Notes: generated from the sequence alone by a model not told the origin. Shown: positions 44,954 to 56,350, numbered from the stretch's first letter. The stretch is 64,000 nucleotides of DNA from Streptomyces sp. ERV7 (GCF_001653515.1 NZ_LYOY01000029.1:930001-994000); one strand, 5' to 3'. Translations and numbers: made by a program.

Positions 44954-47379
44954 TCAGCGTAGGGCCGCGCGGGCGGGGAGCGCCGTGGAGGCGAGGCCCA
45001 GGCCCAGGATGCCCGCGGCGAACGAGGCGTACAGGAAGGGCGGGATGTACGGGTTCTCGCCGGTCAGGCCGTTCATCATCGGGATGAGGGTGGCCAGCGC
45101 GATCGCCGTGCCCAGGACCAGTCCGGCCGAGGTCACCAGCAGGGCCTCCCAGCGGACCATGCCCATGACCTGGCGGCGGGTGGTGCCGATCAGGCGCAGC
45201 GTGCCGAGCTCGCGGCGGCGGTCCAGGACGGTCATGACCAGCGTGTTCGCCGCGGCGACGGCCGCGAAGCCGCCGAGGACGGCCGCCATGGTGGTGTTGG
45301 CCCAGGCGTTCAGCTCACGGTCGACACTCTTGGCGGTGGCGTAGCCCGCCGCGTCCGTGACGGTGCCGAGCGGCGCCAGGGCGGAGGCCTGGACGTTCCC
45401 CTTGAGGAGGAGTTCCGTGGGGGCGCCGACGGTGGTCGTGTGGGAGGCCAGGTCGCGCTGCGGGAGGGTGATCTGGGCCAGGCCGAGGCCCCGGTCGTAG
45501 GTGGCCACGACCTTCGGGGACGCCTTCACACCGTCGGGCAGGACGAGGTCGAGGCGGCCGCCCACCTGGGCCTTGAGGTCGTTCGCCAGCATCTTGTCGA
45601 GGGCGACCGTGCCGGGCACCAGGGCGTCCAGGGAGCCCTTGCGTACGCCCAGGTCCTGGACGCGGGCCAGGTCGGCGCCGGTGCCGGTGAAGCCCTGGGT
45701 GGAGACCGAGTCGAGGCCGCCGCCGGCGTGGACCAGGACCGACGTCCGGGTCAGGCCCACCGCCGTCCCGACGCCCGGGGTCGCCTTCGCCCGCGCCACC
45801 GCGTCCGAGGCCAGGCCGTCCGGGCCGGTGACCACCCGGTCGGCGACGACGCCCGCGCGCTGCTGCTTCTCGGTGACGCGGTCCTCGCTGGTGTGCATGA
45901 AGACGAGGGTGGAGGAGAACGCCATGGCCAGCACGATCGGGGTGATCGCGGAGGCCAGACGGCGGGCGTTGGTACGGGAGTTGGCGGCCGCGAGCGAGGC
46001 AGGGGCGCCCGCCGCGCGCAGCGGCAGGCCGAACAGTGCGGCGCAGGCGCGGGCGATCAGCGGGCCGAGGAGGGCGACGGCCAGCATGAAGAGCATGACG
46101 ACCCCGAGGGCCGCGTTGGCGGCGTCCTCGCCCTTCTCGGACGCGGCCACGCCCGAGAGCGCCAGGCCGCCGCCGAGGGCCGCCAGGCCCAGCGGCGTAC
46201 GGATCCAGCCGATCCGCAGCCGCTCCACCGACGCGTCCCGCAGCGCCTCGCCCGGCTTGACGCGCGAGGGGCGGCGGGCCGCCATGTACCCGGCGAAGAG
46301 GGAGGTCAGCACGGCCGCGCCGCCCGCCGCGACCATCGGGATCCAGGAAACCGCCAGGTCCACGGCCTCCGGGACGGCGCCCTTGTCGCGGAGCTGGCCG
46401 AACCACCAGGTCGCGAGGGCCACGCCGGGAAGGCAGCCGAGGGCGCCCGCGAGCGGGGCGACCAGGAGGGTCTCGGTGGCGATGGTGCGCCGGAGCTGTC
46501 GCGGGGTCGCGCCGATCGCGCGGAGCAGGGCGTACTCGCGGCGGCGCTGGCCGACCGAGAGCGTGACGGTGCCGGCGGCGGTGAAGACGGCGACCATGGT
46601 GGCCATGCCGCCGAAGGAGCCGCCGAGCCCGGTCAGCATCTCCTTGGCGAAGGCGAGGCCGCGGGTCTCCACGGCGCCGCGGTCGTCCCCGGTGTGGACC
46701 TCGACGGAGTCCCCGAGCCGCTCGGCGACCCGGTCGGCGAGGGCGGAGGCGGTGACGCCGGGCTCGGGCAGCACGGCGATGGCGTCGGCCTTGCCGGGGT
46801 GCCCCGAGAGCGCGAGGGCCTCGGTGTCGTCGAACCACACCGTGCCGGGGTTCCTGGTGGTGCCGGACACCGTGAACTGCCGCTTGCCGGAAGGGGTGTC
46901 GACACTGACCCGGTCCCCGACGGCGGCGCCGTCGCCGGTCACCACCTGGCCGCTGCGGGGCGCGGTGCCGGAGGCGAGCTGGGTGCCGGTGAAGGCGGTC
47001 GAGCCCCAGCCGTGGGCGGTGCCGGGCGTATTTCCCGTACGTACAGGAAAGGAGACGTCCGCGATGGCGGTGGCGGCGCCGGGCGCCGCGGCCGCGCGGG
47101 CCGTGAGGGCGGCGTCGAGCCGCGCCTTGTCGGGCAGCGCCACGGACTCGGTGTCCCGGTCCTCGCCGCTGCCGGTGGTGTAGTGGGCCTGCTGGTCGGC
47201 GGCGGCGATGACGGGGGCGTTCGCGTACCGCTCGGCCGGGACGGACGCGCGGATGCCCGTCTCCAGCAGGATCCCGCACGCGGACACGATCATCGCGGCC
47301 ATGAACAGGGCGACGAAGGTGCCGACGAACGCGGACGGTTTGAAGCGGACCGCCGCGCGCGCGAGGCCGTTGGTGCGCA

Positions 47380-47383
<4 letters not shown>
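44954..47383 (-). CDS. FtsX-like ABC transporter permease
   Basis: An 809-residue permease. Two FtsX domains each with clusters of membrane segments at about 270-390 and 710-800, one extra group near 425-500, and two large extracellular domains (about 50-250 and 520-690). Conserved VGQRRREYALLRAIGATPRQLRR and DRRRELGTLRLIGTTRRQVM are the usual coupling helices. Its ATG overlaps the ATPase stop by 4 bp. Pairs of this type move lipids or peptides or drive envelope mechanics. Confidence 0.92.
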
Positions 47384-48195
<812 letters not shown>

Positions 48196-48406
48196 CGTCT
48201 TCGACCTCTCTCCGTACGTACGTTTCCCGATGCCTCGAAGTTACGGATCCGGGCAGGTCGCGGACCATGGCGGTTCCCGGCGGATCGGGGGTGGGGGAAG
48301 CCCCACCCCCGGGCGGGAGTTGACCCGTTTCCCCTCGCGGGGAGAGATCAACTGGTTACGCTCAGCTACGTGACCCGAGTAACCCGCGAGCCCTTGGGAG
48401 GCCGCC

Positions 48407-49243
48407 GTGGTGAACATCCGCACGCTGGATCCGAGCGCGTCGCCGCTGGACTATTACGGTTCGGAGCTGCGGCGGGAGCGAGAACACGCTGGGATGACGC
48501 AGGAGCGGCTAGGCACGTGCATCTTCTGCGCGGCGTCGCTGATCGGCCAGGTCGAGACCGCGACGAAGGTCCCGACGAGGGACTTCTCGGAGCGGGTTGA
48601 TGCTGCGCTGGGGACGGATGGCCGCTTCTCCCGGTTGGTGGGCTTGGTTCTGCGCAGCCAACTGCCCACGTGGTTCCAACCGTTCGCCGAGATGGAGGCG
48701 CAGGCCACCTACATCAGTACCTTCCAGGCGCAGGTGGTGTACGGCTTGTTGCAGACGAAGGACTACGCGGAGGCCCTCGTAGCGGCCCACAGCCCGGACG
48801 ACCTCGAAACATTGGTCGCCGCTCGACTGGAACGGCAACGGATCCTGGAACGGGAGGCTCCGCCCGTTCTCTGGGTGGTGCTCGATGAGGCGGTGCTCTA
48901 CCGGGAGGTGGGCGGAAAGGGTGTCATGCGGAAGCAACTCGCCCACCTGCTGAACATCAGCGCCCGCTCGTGGATCTACCTCCAGGTGCTCCCGTTCTCC
49001 GTCGGTGCGCACCCCGCAACCCTGGGCTCGTTCACTCTGCTTCGAGCCGAGGAAGATCCAGACCTTCTGTACACCGAGAGCTACGACATCGGGCACATGA
49101 CCGCCAACCCGCAAGTGATCAGGGAGCGTTCAGTCGGATACGCTCGCCTGCAAGCTACGGCCCTCTCCCCTGAGGACTCGGCCGCACTGATCGCTCGCGT
49201 GATGGAGGAACGCTATGGACCTGACGGACGCGCAGTGGCGTAA
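48407..49243 (+). CDS. XRE-family regulator with DUF5753
   Basis: A 278-residue regulator like that in the element, with HTH at about 17-70 (SELRREREHAGMTQERLGTC) and a DUF5753 domain (WFQPFAEMEAQATYISTFQAQVVYGLLQTKDYAEALV). A GGGAGG site precedes the GTG. It overlaps the DUF397 gene by 29 bp, the usual WhiJ-type pair. Confidence 0.92.
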   Translation: MVNIRTLDPSASPLDYYGSELRREREHAGMTQERLGTCIFCAASLIGQVETATKVPTRDFSERVDAALGTDGRFSRLVGLVLRSQLPTWFQPFAEMEAQATYISTFQAQVVYGLLQTKDYAEALVAAHSPDDLETLVAARLERQRILEREAPPVLWVVLDEAVLYREVGGKGVMRKQLAHLLNISARSWIYLQVLPFSVGAHPATLGSFTLLRAEEDPDLLYTESYDIGHMTANPQVIRERSVGYARLQATALSPEDSAALIARVMEERYGPDGRAVA

Positions 49244-49403
49244 GTCGAGCTACAGCGGGGGCAGCGGCGGCGAATGCGTCGAGGTCGCAGACCTCCCCCA
49301 CTTCGTCGCCGTCCGCGACTCCAAGCGGCCCGAGGGCGCGGCCCTGACCGTCAGCCCGGCCGCGTTCACGGCCTTCGTGGACAACCTCACGCATCACGCC
49401 TGA
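49215..49403 (+). CDS. DUF397 family protein
   Basis: A 62-residue protein with the family signature WRKSSYSGGSGGECVEVAD and VRDSKRPEGAALTVSP. DUF397 proteins act with XRE partners; known pairs affect development or behave like toxin and antitoxin. Its stop overlaps the end of the converging phosphatase gene by 17 bp. Confidence 0.93.
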   Translation: MDLTDAQWRKSSYSGGSGGECVEVADLPHFVAVRDSKRPEGAALTVSPAAFTAFVDNLTHHA

Positions 49404-50532
49404 TCAAGAGCAGCGCACGGTCGTCGTTGACATCCTTCGCGACCGCTTCGATCAGGTGCCAGGCCGCGCCGTCGAAGCCGGTCGTGACGTAGCGGTCGGC
49501 CTCGCCCGTGAGGCGGTCGATGCCCTCCGCGATGTCGCGTTCGGCGGTCTCGACCAGGCCGTCCGTGAACAGCATCAGTACGTCGCCGGGGCCGAGCGAA
49601 CCCTTCACCGGGTGGAACTCGGCCCCGTCGTACACCCCGAGCAGCGGCCCCTCCCCCGACACCTCGCGCCAGCGGCCGGAGCCCGCCTGGAGGTGGAGCG
49701 CGGGGAGGTGGCCGGCGGAGAGCAGCTCGTAGTCGCCGGAGTCCAGGTCGAGGACGAGGTGGATCGAGGTCGCGAAGCCCTCGTCCCAGTTCTGGCGGAG
49801 CAGATAGCCGTTGGCCGCCGGGAGGAAGCCGTGCGGCGGGAGCGAGCCGAGGAGGCCGCCGAACGCGCCGGACAGGAGGAGGGCGCGCGATCCCGCGTCC
49901 ATGCCCTTGCCGGAGACATCGGTGAGGACGACTTCGAGCGTGCGGTTCCCGTTCGTACGGGCGGCCACGACGAAGTCGCCGGAGAAGGACTGGCCTCCGG
50001 CCGGGCGCAGGGCCATCTCACGGTGCCAGCCGCGCGGCAGCCGGGGCAGCGCCGACTGCACGCGGATGCGTTCGCGCAGGTCGAAGAGCATGGTGCCGCC
50101 CCGCCGCCAGGGCACGCCGACGCGGGCGCGGAACTGGGCGATGAGGAGGCCGAAGAGGCCGCACGCGGCGACGACCAGGACCGTGCCGGGGGTCACCCTG
50201 GCGGGGCCCTCGGTGTACGGGCCCAGCTGTACGGACTCCACGATCAGGGCGAGCGCGGCGGCCGCGTACAGGCCGAGGAGGCTCGCGGGGCGGAGCAGGA
50301 CGCCGCCCGCGACGATGGGAAGGGCGAGTGCGCCGGGGGCGCACCAGACCGGTGAGGCGAGTGTGGCGAGCGTGATCGCGGGAACGGTGAGGAGGAGGCC
50401 CGCGAGGGCGATCCAGTCCGAGCCGTCGCCCCGGAAGTAGTCGACCCCGGACTTGCGCAGCGCTATACGTGCCCGGTGCGCGGACTTGCGCCACCGGGCA
50501 CTGAACGAATCCGCTCCCACGCGTCGTGCCAT
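49387..50532 (-). CDS. Membrane PP2C/SpoIIE-type serine phosphatase
   Basis: A 381-residue protein with four to five membrane segments in residues 40-155 and a SpoIIE-type phosphatase domain behind (FSGDFVVAARTNGNRTLEVVLTDVSGKGMDAGSRALLL, LSAGHLPALHL, LGPGDVLMLFTDGLVE). The metal Asp residues are present. Such proteins dephosphorylate anti-sigma factor antagonists. Start ATG at 50532 is the best fit, but without a strong ribosome site. Confidence 0.88.
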   Translation of the reverse strand: MARRVGADSFSARWRKSAHRARIALRKSGVDYFRGDGSDWIALAGLLLTVPAITLATLASPVWCAPGALALPIVAGGVLLRPASLLGLYAAAALALIVESVQLGPYTEGPARVTPGTVLVVAACGLFGLLIAQFRARVGVPWRRGGTMLFDLRERIRVQSALPRLPRGWHREMALRPAGGQSFSGDFVVAARTNGNRTLEVVLTDVSGKGMDAGSRALLLSGAFGGLLGSLPPHGFLPAANGYLLRQNWDEGFATSIHLVLDLDSGDYELLSAGHLPALHLQAGSGRWREVSGEGPLLGVYDGAEFHPVKGSLGPGDVLMLFTDGLVETAERDIAEGIDRLTGEADRYVTTGFDGAAWHLIEAVAKDVNDDRALLLIRRDA

Positions 50533-50639
50533 TGCCGGTGACCCTATCCAGCGGACGCGCGCGTGCGCAGGGGGACCCCTCTGGCAGTACGTTCGAAATC
50601 GGGTCGACCGGATGTCATACGCGCTGGTAGTCATGGCGT

Positions 50640-51869
50640 ATGACTGTGGAAGTGCGTGCTCTGGACCCCTCCGACTTCGACGAGTGGTACGGGGCTGTGG
50701 AGCGGGTGTTCGGGGGCGTACCGGAGGAGCCGGAGCTGGAGGAGTTCTGGCGCACGGTGATCGATCCGGCGCGGTGCCTGGCGGCGTACGAGGGGCCGAC
50801 GGTCGTCGGGACGACGCAGACCTTCGCACTGCCGGTGGAGGTGCCGGGGGGCGGGTTCGTACCGACCGGGGCCATCAGCGCGGTCGGGGTCGCGGCGACG
50901 CACCGCCGGCGGGGGATCCTCCGGTCGATGATGCGCGCGCAGCTGGACGCGGTGCGCGAGGAGGGCGTCCCGCTCGCCGTGCTGACGGCGTCCGAGCCGG
51001 AGATCTACGGACGGTACGGGTTCGGGCTCGCCACGCAGCAGATCAGCCTGGAGATCGACTCCTCGCGGGTGCGGGTGGCCGTGCCGGAGGGCGGGGACGA
51101 CGTGACCCTGCGGTACGCGCCCGTCGCCGAGGCCGCGTCGGAGTGCGAGGCGCTGTACGGGCGCGCGGCGGGGACGCGCGCGGGTCGGTTCCTGCGTACG
51201 CCGGGCTGGGAGCGGCATCCGCTGCTCGACCCCGCCGGGTTCCGGGACGGGGGGTCGGCCGCGCAGTGCGTGCTCGCTTCGCGGGGCGGGGAGGTCGTGG
51301 GGTACGTGCGGTTCCACACCAAGCCGGTGTGGGACGCGGCGGGGCCGAAGGGGGTCGTGACGCTGCGGGACATCGGCGCGTCCGATGCGGCGGTGTACGC
51401 CGCTCTGTGGCGTTTCCTCTGCGACATCGACCTGACGTCGACGGTCAAGGCGGGGAACCGGCCGGTGGACGACCCGCTGCTGCACCTCGTCTCCGATGTG
51501 CGGCGGTGTGGGGTGCGGGTGCGGGACGGGATGTATGTGCGGCTGGTGTCTGTCGGGGACGCGCTGTCGTCCCGGACGTACACCGTCCCTGTGGACGTGG
51601 TGTTCGAGGTGTCCGACGCGTTCTGCGGGTGGAATGCGGGGCGGTGGCGGCTGAGCGGGGACGCGAAGGGGGCGGTGTGCTCGCGCACGGCGGATGTGGC
51701 GGATGTTTCTCTGTCTGTACGGGAGCTTGGTGCGGCGTATCTGGGAGGGGTCTCCCTGGCGTCCCTTGCGGCGGCGGGGCGCGTGCGGGAGCTCCGTGAG
51801 GGGGCGCTGACGGAGGCGTCGACGGCGTTCACGACACCGGTTGCGCCCTGGCTGCCGCACGGGTTCTAG
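50640..51869 (+). CDS. Eis-like GNAT N-acetyltransferase
   Basis: A 409-residue protein with an N-terminal GNAT domain (ISAVGVAATHRRRGILRSMMRAQLDAV is the acetyl-CoA loop), a second GNAT-like domain and a C-terminal sterol-carrier-like domain, as in Eis. Eis proteins acetylate amines including aminoglycosides, but the substrate here is not known. The start is the ATG at 50640. Confidence 0.88.
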   Translation: MTVEVRALDPSDFDEWYGAVERVFGGVPEEPELEEFWRTVIDPARCLAAYEGPTVVGTTQTFALPVEVPGGGFVPTGAISAVGVAATHRRRGILRSMMRAQLDAVREEGVPLAVLTASEPEIYGRYGFGLATQQISLEIDSSRVRVAVPEGGDDVTLRYAPVAEAASECEALYGRAAGTRAGRFLRTPGWERHPLLDPAGFRDGGSAAQCVLASRGGEVVGYVRFHTKPVWDAAGPKGVVTLRDIGASDAAVYAALWRFLCDIDLTSTVKAGNRPVDDPLLHLVSDVRRCGVRVRDGMYVRLVSVGDALSSRTYTVPVDVVFEVSDAFCGWNAGRWRLSGDAKGAVCSRTADVADVSLSVRELGAAYLGGVSLASLAAAGRVRELREGALTEASTAFTTPVAPWLPHGF

Positions 51870-51939
51870 GCCCCACCCCACCCCTTCCCGAAACCCTCCG
51901 GGGGTGGGGTGCGTCGGCTGCGGACCGTGGGTGGCTGGT

Positions 51940-51989
51940 CGCGCAGTTCCCCGCGCCCCTGGGTGCCCAGGGGCGCGGGGAACTGCGCG
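51940..51989. repeat. Inverted pair of dispersed 20-bp repeats forming a hairpin
   Basis: Copies at 51940-51959 (reverse) and 51970-51989 (forward) face each other with a 10-base loop, giving a 20-bp stem between two converging genes, where it can work as a terminator in both directions. Confidence 0.85.
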
Positions 51990-52016
51990 AGCAACCCAGC
52001 ACGGCCCGCAGCCGAA

Positions 52017-52823
52017 TCACGCCGGCTGGCAGCCGGGGCACCAGAACAAGTTGCGGGCCGCCAAGGCCTCCGTGCGGATCTCCGCGCCGCAGACGTGGCA
52101 CGGCAGGTGCGCGCGCCGGTAGACGTAGACCTCGCCGCCGTGGTCGTCCACCCGGGGCGGGCGCCCCATCGCCTCCGGGGTGTGCTCGTCCCGGACGGTG
52201 TCGATGCGGTTGAGGCGTACCCCCTCCCGCATCAGTACCGCCAGATCCGCCCACATCGCGTCCCACTCCCGGCGGGAGACGTCACGGCCGGGGCGGTACG
52301 GGTCGACGCCGTGCCGGAACAGGACCTCCGCCCGGTACACGTTGCCCACGCCCGCGATGACCTTCTGGTCCATCAGCAGCGCCGCGATCGTCGTACGGCT
52401 CCGGGAGACCCGCGCCCACGCCTTCTCGCCGTCGTCGACGGGACGCAGCGGGTCCGGGCCCAGGCGGTCGTGTATCGCCTGCTTCTCGGGGTCGGTGATC
52501 AGCGCGCAGGTGGTCGGGCCGCGCAGGTCCGCGTAGCCGTCGGCCACCAGGCGCAGACGGATCGTCTCCGTCGGCGGCGGCGCCGTCCCGGCGCCCACCG
52601 CGTACTTCCCGAACAGGCCCAGGTGGATGTGGATCCACCCCACCCCGCCGAAGCCCAGGAACAGGTGTTTTCCGTGCGCCTCGGCGGACGACAGCACCTG
52701 GCCGTCCACCAGCGCCGCGCCGTCCGAGAACTTCCCCTGCGGGCTCGACGCGCGTACGGCACGGCCGCCGAACCACTCCGCGTGGTCGGCGGCCAGCCGG
52801 TGAATCGTGTGCCCCTCGGGCAT
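52017..52823 (-). CDS. nei: Fpg/Nei family DNA glycosylase
   Basis: A 268-residue base-excision repair enzyme. MPEGHTIHR gives the catalytic Pro2 and Glu3. The H2TH region (VIAGVGNVYRAEVLFRHG) and the C-terminal zinc finger (PCHVCGAEIRTE ... WCPGCQ) are complete. Nei2-type by the N-terminal TIHR. It lies 9 bp after rpiB on the same strand. Confidence 0.93.
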   Translation of the reverse strand: MPEGHTIHRLAADHAEWFGGRAVRASSPQGKFSDGAALVDGQVLSSAEAHGKHLFLGFGGVGWIHIHLGLFGKYAVGAGTAPPPTETIRLRLVADGYADLRGPTTCALITDPEKQAIHDRLGPDPLRPVDDGEKAWARVSRSRTTIAALLMDQKVIAGVGNVYRAEVLFRHGVDPYRPGRDVSRREWDAMWADLAVLMREGVRLNRIDTVRDEHTPEAMGRPPRVDDHGGEVYVYRRAHLPCHVCGAEIRTEALAARNLFWCPGCQPA

Positions 52824-52832
52824 ATCCGCAGA

Positions 52833-53321
52833 TCAGCCCTGCTGGGGGTGGTGGGCGGGGATCTCCGGGAGCTCGCCCGTCGTCTCGTAGCGCGCCAGCA
52901 TCTCGATGCGGCGCGTGTGGCGCTCCTCACCCGAGTACGGCGTGCTCAGGAAGATCTCGACGAACTTGGTCGCCTCTTCCTCGGTGTGCATCCGCCCACC
53001 GATGGAGATCACGTTCGCGTCGTTGTGCTCGCGGCCCAGCGCCGCCGTCTGCTCGCTCCAGGCCAGGGCCGCCCGTACGCCCTTCACCTTGTTCGCGGCG
53101 ATCTGCTCACCGTTGCCGGAGCCGCCGATCACGATGCCCAGCGAGTCCGGGTCGGCGGCCGTACGCTCTGCGGCGCGGAGGCAGAACGGCGGGTAGTCGT
53201 CCTGGGCGTCGTAGATGTGGGGACCGCAGTCGACGGCGTCGTGGCCATGGGCCGTGAGCCACTCGACCAGGTGGTTCTTGAGTTCGTATCCGGCATGGTC
53301 TGAACCGAGGTACACGCGCAT
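52833..53321 (-). CDS. rpiB: Ribose-5-phosphate isomerase B
   Basis: A 162-residue RpiB/LacAB protein of the pentose phosphate pathway. SDHAGYELK and IGGSGNGEQIAANKVKGVRAAL are family signatures. The catalytic residue is in the GGSGNGE region; in this actinobacterial type Glu takes the role of Cys. Cytoplasmic. Co-directional with the glycosylase. Confidence 0.95.
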   Translation of the reverse strand: MRVYLGSDHAGYELKNHLVEWLTAHGHDAVDCGPHIYDAQDDYPPFCLRAAERTAADPDSLGIVIGGSGNGEQIAANKVKGVRAALAWSEQTAALGREHNDANVISIGGRMHTEEEATKFVEIFLSTPYSGEERHTRRIEMLARYETTGELPEIPAHHPQQG

Positions 53322-53525
53322 GACCCCGAGTGTGGCATGCGATCCGCCGGGCAGGGTTCATCGGGGTGAGGACCAAGGTCCCGCGAACTGATGACCTTGT
53401 TCCTCCCTACTTGTGCCGTTGTGCCCCTCATCACGATTCGGAGTCAGGCCTTCCGTACCTGGGAGTACCGGGCTTCAATGCGTTGGTTCGTAACCCGAGC
53501 GACCCTTAGACCTAAGGATTCGTCC

Positions 53526-55025
53526 ATGACCTCGCAACCCTCCCTTGCGAAGGAAGACGGCCGACCGGGCGATCCCGGAACGTCTGACTCCCCCGTCGGC
53601 GCCCCGCACGGCTCCAACGGCCTCCAGGCCGGTCTCAAGAACCGCCATCTGTCGATGATCGCCATCGGCGGTGTCATCGGAGCCGGGCTCTTCGTCGGCT
53701 CCAGCTCCGGCATCGCCGCCGCCGGTCCCGCCATCCTGCTCTCGTACGCGCTCGTCGGCCTGATGGTCGTCTTCGTGATGCGCATGCTGGGCGAGATGGC
53801 CGCCGCACGGCCGACCTCCGGCTCCTTCTCCGCCTACGCCGACCGCGCGCTGGGCCGCTGGGCCGGATTCTCCATCGGCTGGCTCTACTGGTTCTTCTGG
53901 GTCGTGGTGCTCGCCGTCGAGGCGACCGCCGGAGCGAAGATCCTGCACGGCTGGGTCGGCGCGGTCCCGCAGTGGGGCTGGGCGCTGATCGTCATGGTCG
54001 TGCTGACGGCCACCAACCTCGTCTCCGTCTCCTCGTACGGAGAGTTCGAGTTCTGGTTCGCCGGGATCAAGGTCGTCGCCATCGGCGCCTTCGTCGCGAT
54101 CGGGTTCCTGGCCGTGTTCGGGATACTCCCCGGCTCCGACAACCCCGGTGACGGGTTCGCGCATCTGACCGATGCCGGTGGATTCATGCCGAAGGGCGCC
54201 GGGGCCATCCTGACCGGTGTCCTGATGGTCGTCTTCTCCTTCATGGGCAGCGAGATCGTCACCCTGGCCGCCGGTGAGTCCGAGGACCCGCAGCGGGCCG
54301 TCACCAAGGCCACCAACAGCGTGATCTGGCGTATCGGCGTCTTCTACCTCGGCTCGATCCTCGTGGTCCTGTCGCTGCTGAAGTGGAACGACCCGGCGAT
54401 CGTCAAGGACGGCTCGTACGTCGCCGCGCTGAACTCGATCGGCATTCCGCACGCCGGGCAGATCATGAACGTGATCGTGCTCACCGCTGTGCTGTCCTGC
54501 CTGAACTCCGGTCTGTACACCGCGTCCCGTATGGCCTTCTCGCTCGGCCAGCGCGGTGACGCGCCGCGCGCCTTCGCCCGTACCAACGCGCGGGGCGTGC
54601 CGCAGGCGGCCATCCTCTGCTCGGTCCTCTTCGGGTTCGTCGCGGTCTTCTTCAACTACAAGTGGCCGGACACCGTCTTCGACTTCCTGCTGAACTCGTC
54701 CGGCGCGGTCGCGCTGTTCGTGTGGCTGGTCATCTGCTTCACGCAGCTGCGGATGCGCGGGATCATCCTGCGCGAGACGCCGGAGAAGCTGACGGTCAAG
54801 ATGTGGTTCTTCCCGTATCTGACCTGGGCGACCATCGCGATGATCTCGTTCGTGCTCGTCTACATGCTGACGGACGACGCCGGGCGCAAGCAGGTGCTGC
54901 TGTCCCTGCTGGTGGCCGGTGTGGTCGTGGCCATCGCGCTGGTGCGGGACTTCATGCAGCGTGGTGCGGTCGTCGAGGCCGCCGTCGCTCAGAGCGGTGT
55001 GAACGACGAGGTCACCGCGGAGTAG
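53526..55025 (+). CDS. Amino acid permease (GabP/APC family)
   Basis: A 499-residue transporter of twelve membrane segments. The N-terminal motif NRHLSMIAIGGVIGAGLFVGSS is the substrate-binding unwound helix, and GEMAAARPTSGSFSAYA and PSWRAFARTNARGVPQ-like loop are conserved features of the AAT family. Likely substrate GABA or an aromatic/aliphatic amino acid. The last 37 bases overlap the converging frameshifted gene. Confidence 0.9.
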   Translation: MTSQPSLAKEDGRPGDPGTSDSPVGAPHGSNGLQAGLKNRHLSMIAIGGVIGAGLFVGSSSGIAAAGPAILLSYALVGLMVVFVMRMLGEMAAARPTSGSFSAYADRALGRWAGFSIGWLYWFFWVVVLAVEATAGAKILHGWVGAVPQWGWALIVMVVLTATNLVSVSSYGEFEFWFAGIKVVAIGAFVAIGFLAVFGILPGSDNPGDGFAHLTDAGGFMPKGAGAILTGVLMVVFSFMGSEIVTLAAGESEDPQRAVTKATNSVIWRIGVFYLGSILVVLSLLKWNDPAIVKDGSYVAALNSIGIPHAGQIMNVIVLTAVLSCLNSGLYTASRMAFSLGQRGDAPRAFARTNARGVPQAAILCSVLFGFVAVFFNYKWPDTVFDFLLNSSGAVALFVWLVICFTQLRMRGIILRETPEKLTVKMWFFPYLTWATIAMISFVLVYMLTDDAGRKQVLLSLLVAGVVVAIALVRDFMQRGAVVEAAVAQSGVNDEVTAE

Positions 55026-55498
55026 GTGCGCAGGGCCCCGTCCTCGGTGGCGGCGAGGTACCAGATGTTGACCTGGTACGACTTGCCGCCCTCGTCGAAG
55101 CCCATCTGGCGGGCCTTCCAGGGGTCGCCGTCCTGCGTGAAGTAGTAGTCCCAGACGACGGCCGGGCGGCCGTTGAAGGTGGTCCGCTCCAGACGGATGT
55201 TCCGGTAGCCCGGGACGTCGTGGGAGCCCTGTTCGGCCTCCCGCCACTGGGTCATGAGATCGCCGCCGCGTACGAGTGCGTACGAGGCGGCGATCTCCTG
55301 TTTTCCGCCGGGGGCGTGGTAGTGGATGTTGGACGGGCTCTTGGCGGTCCGCGTCCAGCCCTTGGGGGGTGCCCAGGCGAAGCCGGTCTCGCCCCGGGTG
55401 CCGGCGGGGCGGGACGTTCCGGGGCCGCCCCGGTACAGAGAGCGGTGGCGCACAGGGCGCCGACGATGCCGAACGCGGCCAGATGACGACGGCGCATG
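54989..55498 (-). pseudogene. Frameshifted secreted protein (kinase-associated extracellular domain)
   Basis: A signal peptide (MRRRHLAAFGIVGALCATALCTG) starts at 55498 in one frame. From about 55420 the conserved domain continues in another frame (GFAWAPPKGWTRTAKSPSNIHYH ... RTTFNGRPAVVWDYYFTQDGDPWKARQMGFDEGG). The two must have been one gene before a one-base shift in the Pro/Arg-rich linker. The domain resembles the extracellular part of Streptomyces Ser/Thr kinases, but no kinase domain is here. The frameshift is real in this sequence, though a sequencing error is possible. Overlaps the permease end by 37 bp. Confidence 0.7.
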
Positions 55499-55872
55499 GT
55501 GACTCCAGGTGATCGATGTGGCGAAACGTCGAGGTCGACATGCCCCACACACACAGAATCAACACGCAGAGTAACCGGAATGGGTGACGGTGAGAGCCGG
55601 ACCGTCTCATCGGCGTCGTGCTCGCGCAACGAAATACTCAAGATCACCCCACTGCCCCTTCCCGGCGTGTCCTGGCCGGGTCCCCAGAGGCTCGCGAGTT
55701 CACGAAACGGGCCGCCTCTGGCGCCTTGTCCGGGAACGGGCCCGGTCCAGCGGCGCCCTTGCGGAGTTCGCGTACCGGATCGCGGTCTTCTCGTCCAGGC
55801 TGACGCGCGGGGCACCGTCATGGCGACGGTGTCCCGCGCCGCGTTCCAGGCCCTGTCCCTATGACTCGGTTC
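55499..55872. other. Gap without a convincing gene
   Basis: 374 bp between the frameshifted gene and the 110-residue gene. Frames are open on both strands but none has consistent codon bias and a start. It should hold the promoter of the frameshifted gene. Confidence 0.5.
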
Positions 55873-56205
55873 CTATGACTCGCCGGAGGCGGCGCGTTCG
55901 CCCTGTACGTACGGGTCCGACTCGACGTCGTAGGTGCCCGCGTGGACGGCCAGCTGGTCCACGATGCGTTCCCACTCGGCGAGTTCGGCGACCCGGCATC
56001 CGCCGTCCGGGTCGGCCGAGGGCTCCCCGATGTCCTTGGGCGCCGGGCTGTCCGCACGCGAGGCCAGCAGGTGGAACGCCCTGGCCGCCTCATGGTGGGT
56101 CATCCCCTGAGCCTGGCGACGCACTGCCGCCCGCCCCGCGTGCTCGGCCTCGGTGGGTCCCTCCACCGCCGACTCGGGGTTCGGCAACGGCTGTTCGTAC
56201 GTCAT
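55873..56205 (-). CDS. Hypothetical helical protein
   Basis: A 110-residue acidic protein (MTYEQPLPNPESAVEGPTEAEH) with helices around QAQGMTHHEAARAFHLLAS and VAELAEWERIVDQLAVHAG. A GGAGAG site precedes the ATG. No family recognised. Confidence 0.7.
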   Translation of the reverse strand: MTYEQPLPNPESAVEGPTEAEHAGRAAVRRQAQGMTHHEAARAFHLLASRADSPAPKDIGEPSADPDGGCRVAELAEWERIVDQLAVHAGTYDVESDPYVQGERAASGES

Positions 56206-56350
56206 CTCGGCTCTCCTCCCGCAGGGAAACGGCGACGCGCCAAGGCCGCCTCGCTCCGGAGCCCTACCCCGTATTCACCCGGATACGTCAGGGCTGCGGC
56301 CCGAGGGCGGCCGCGCGCGGGCGGTCGCTCGTGCACCGTCGGACAGCGGG

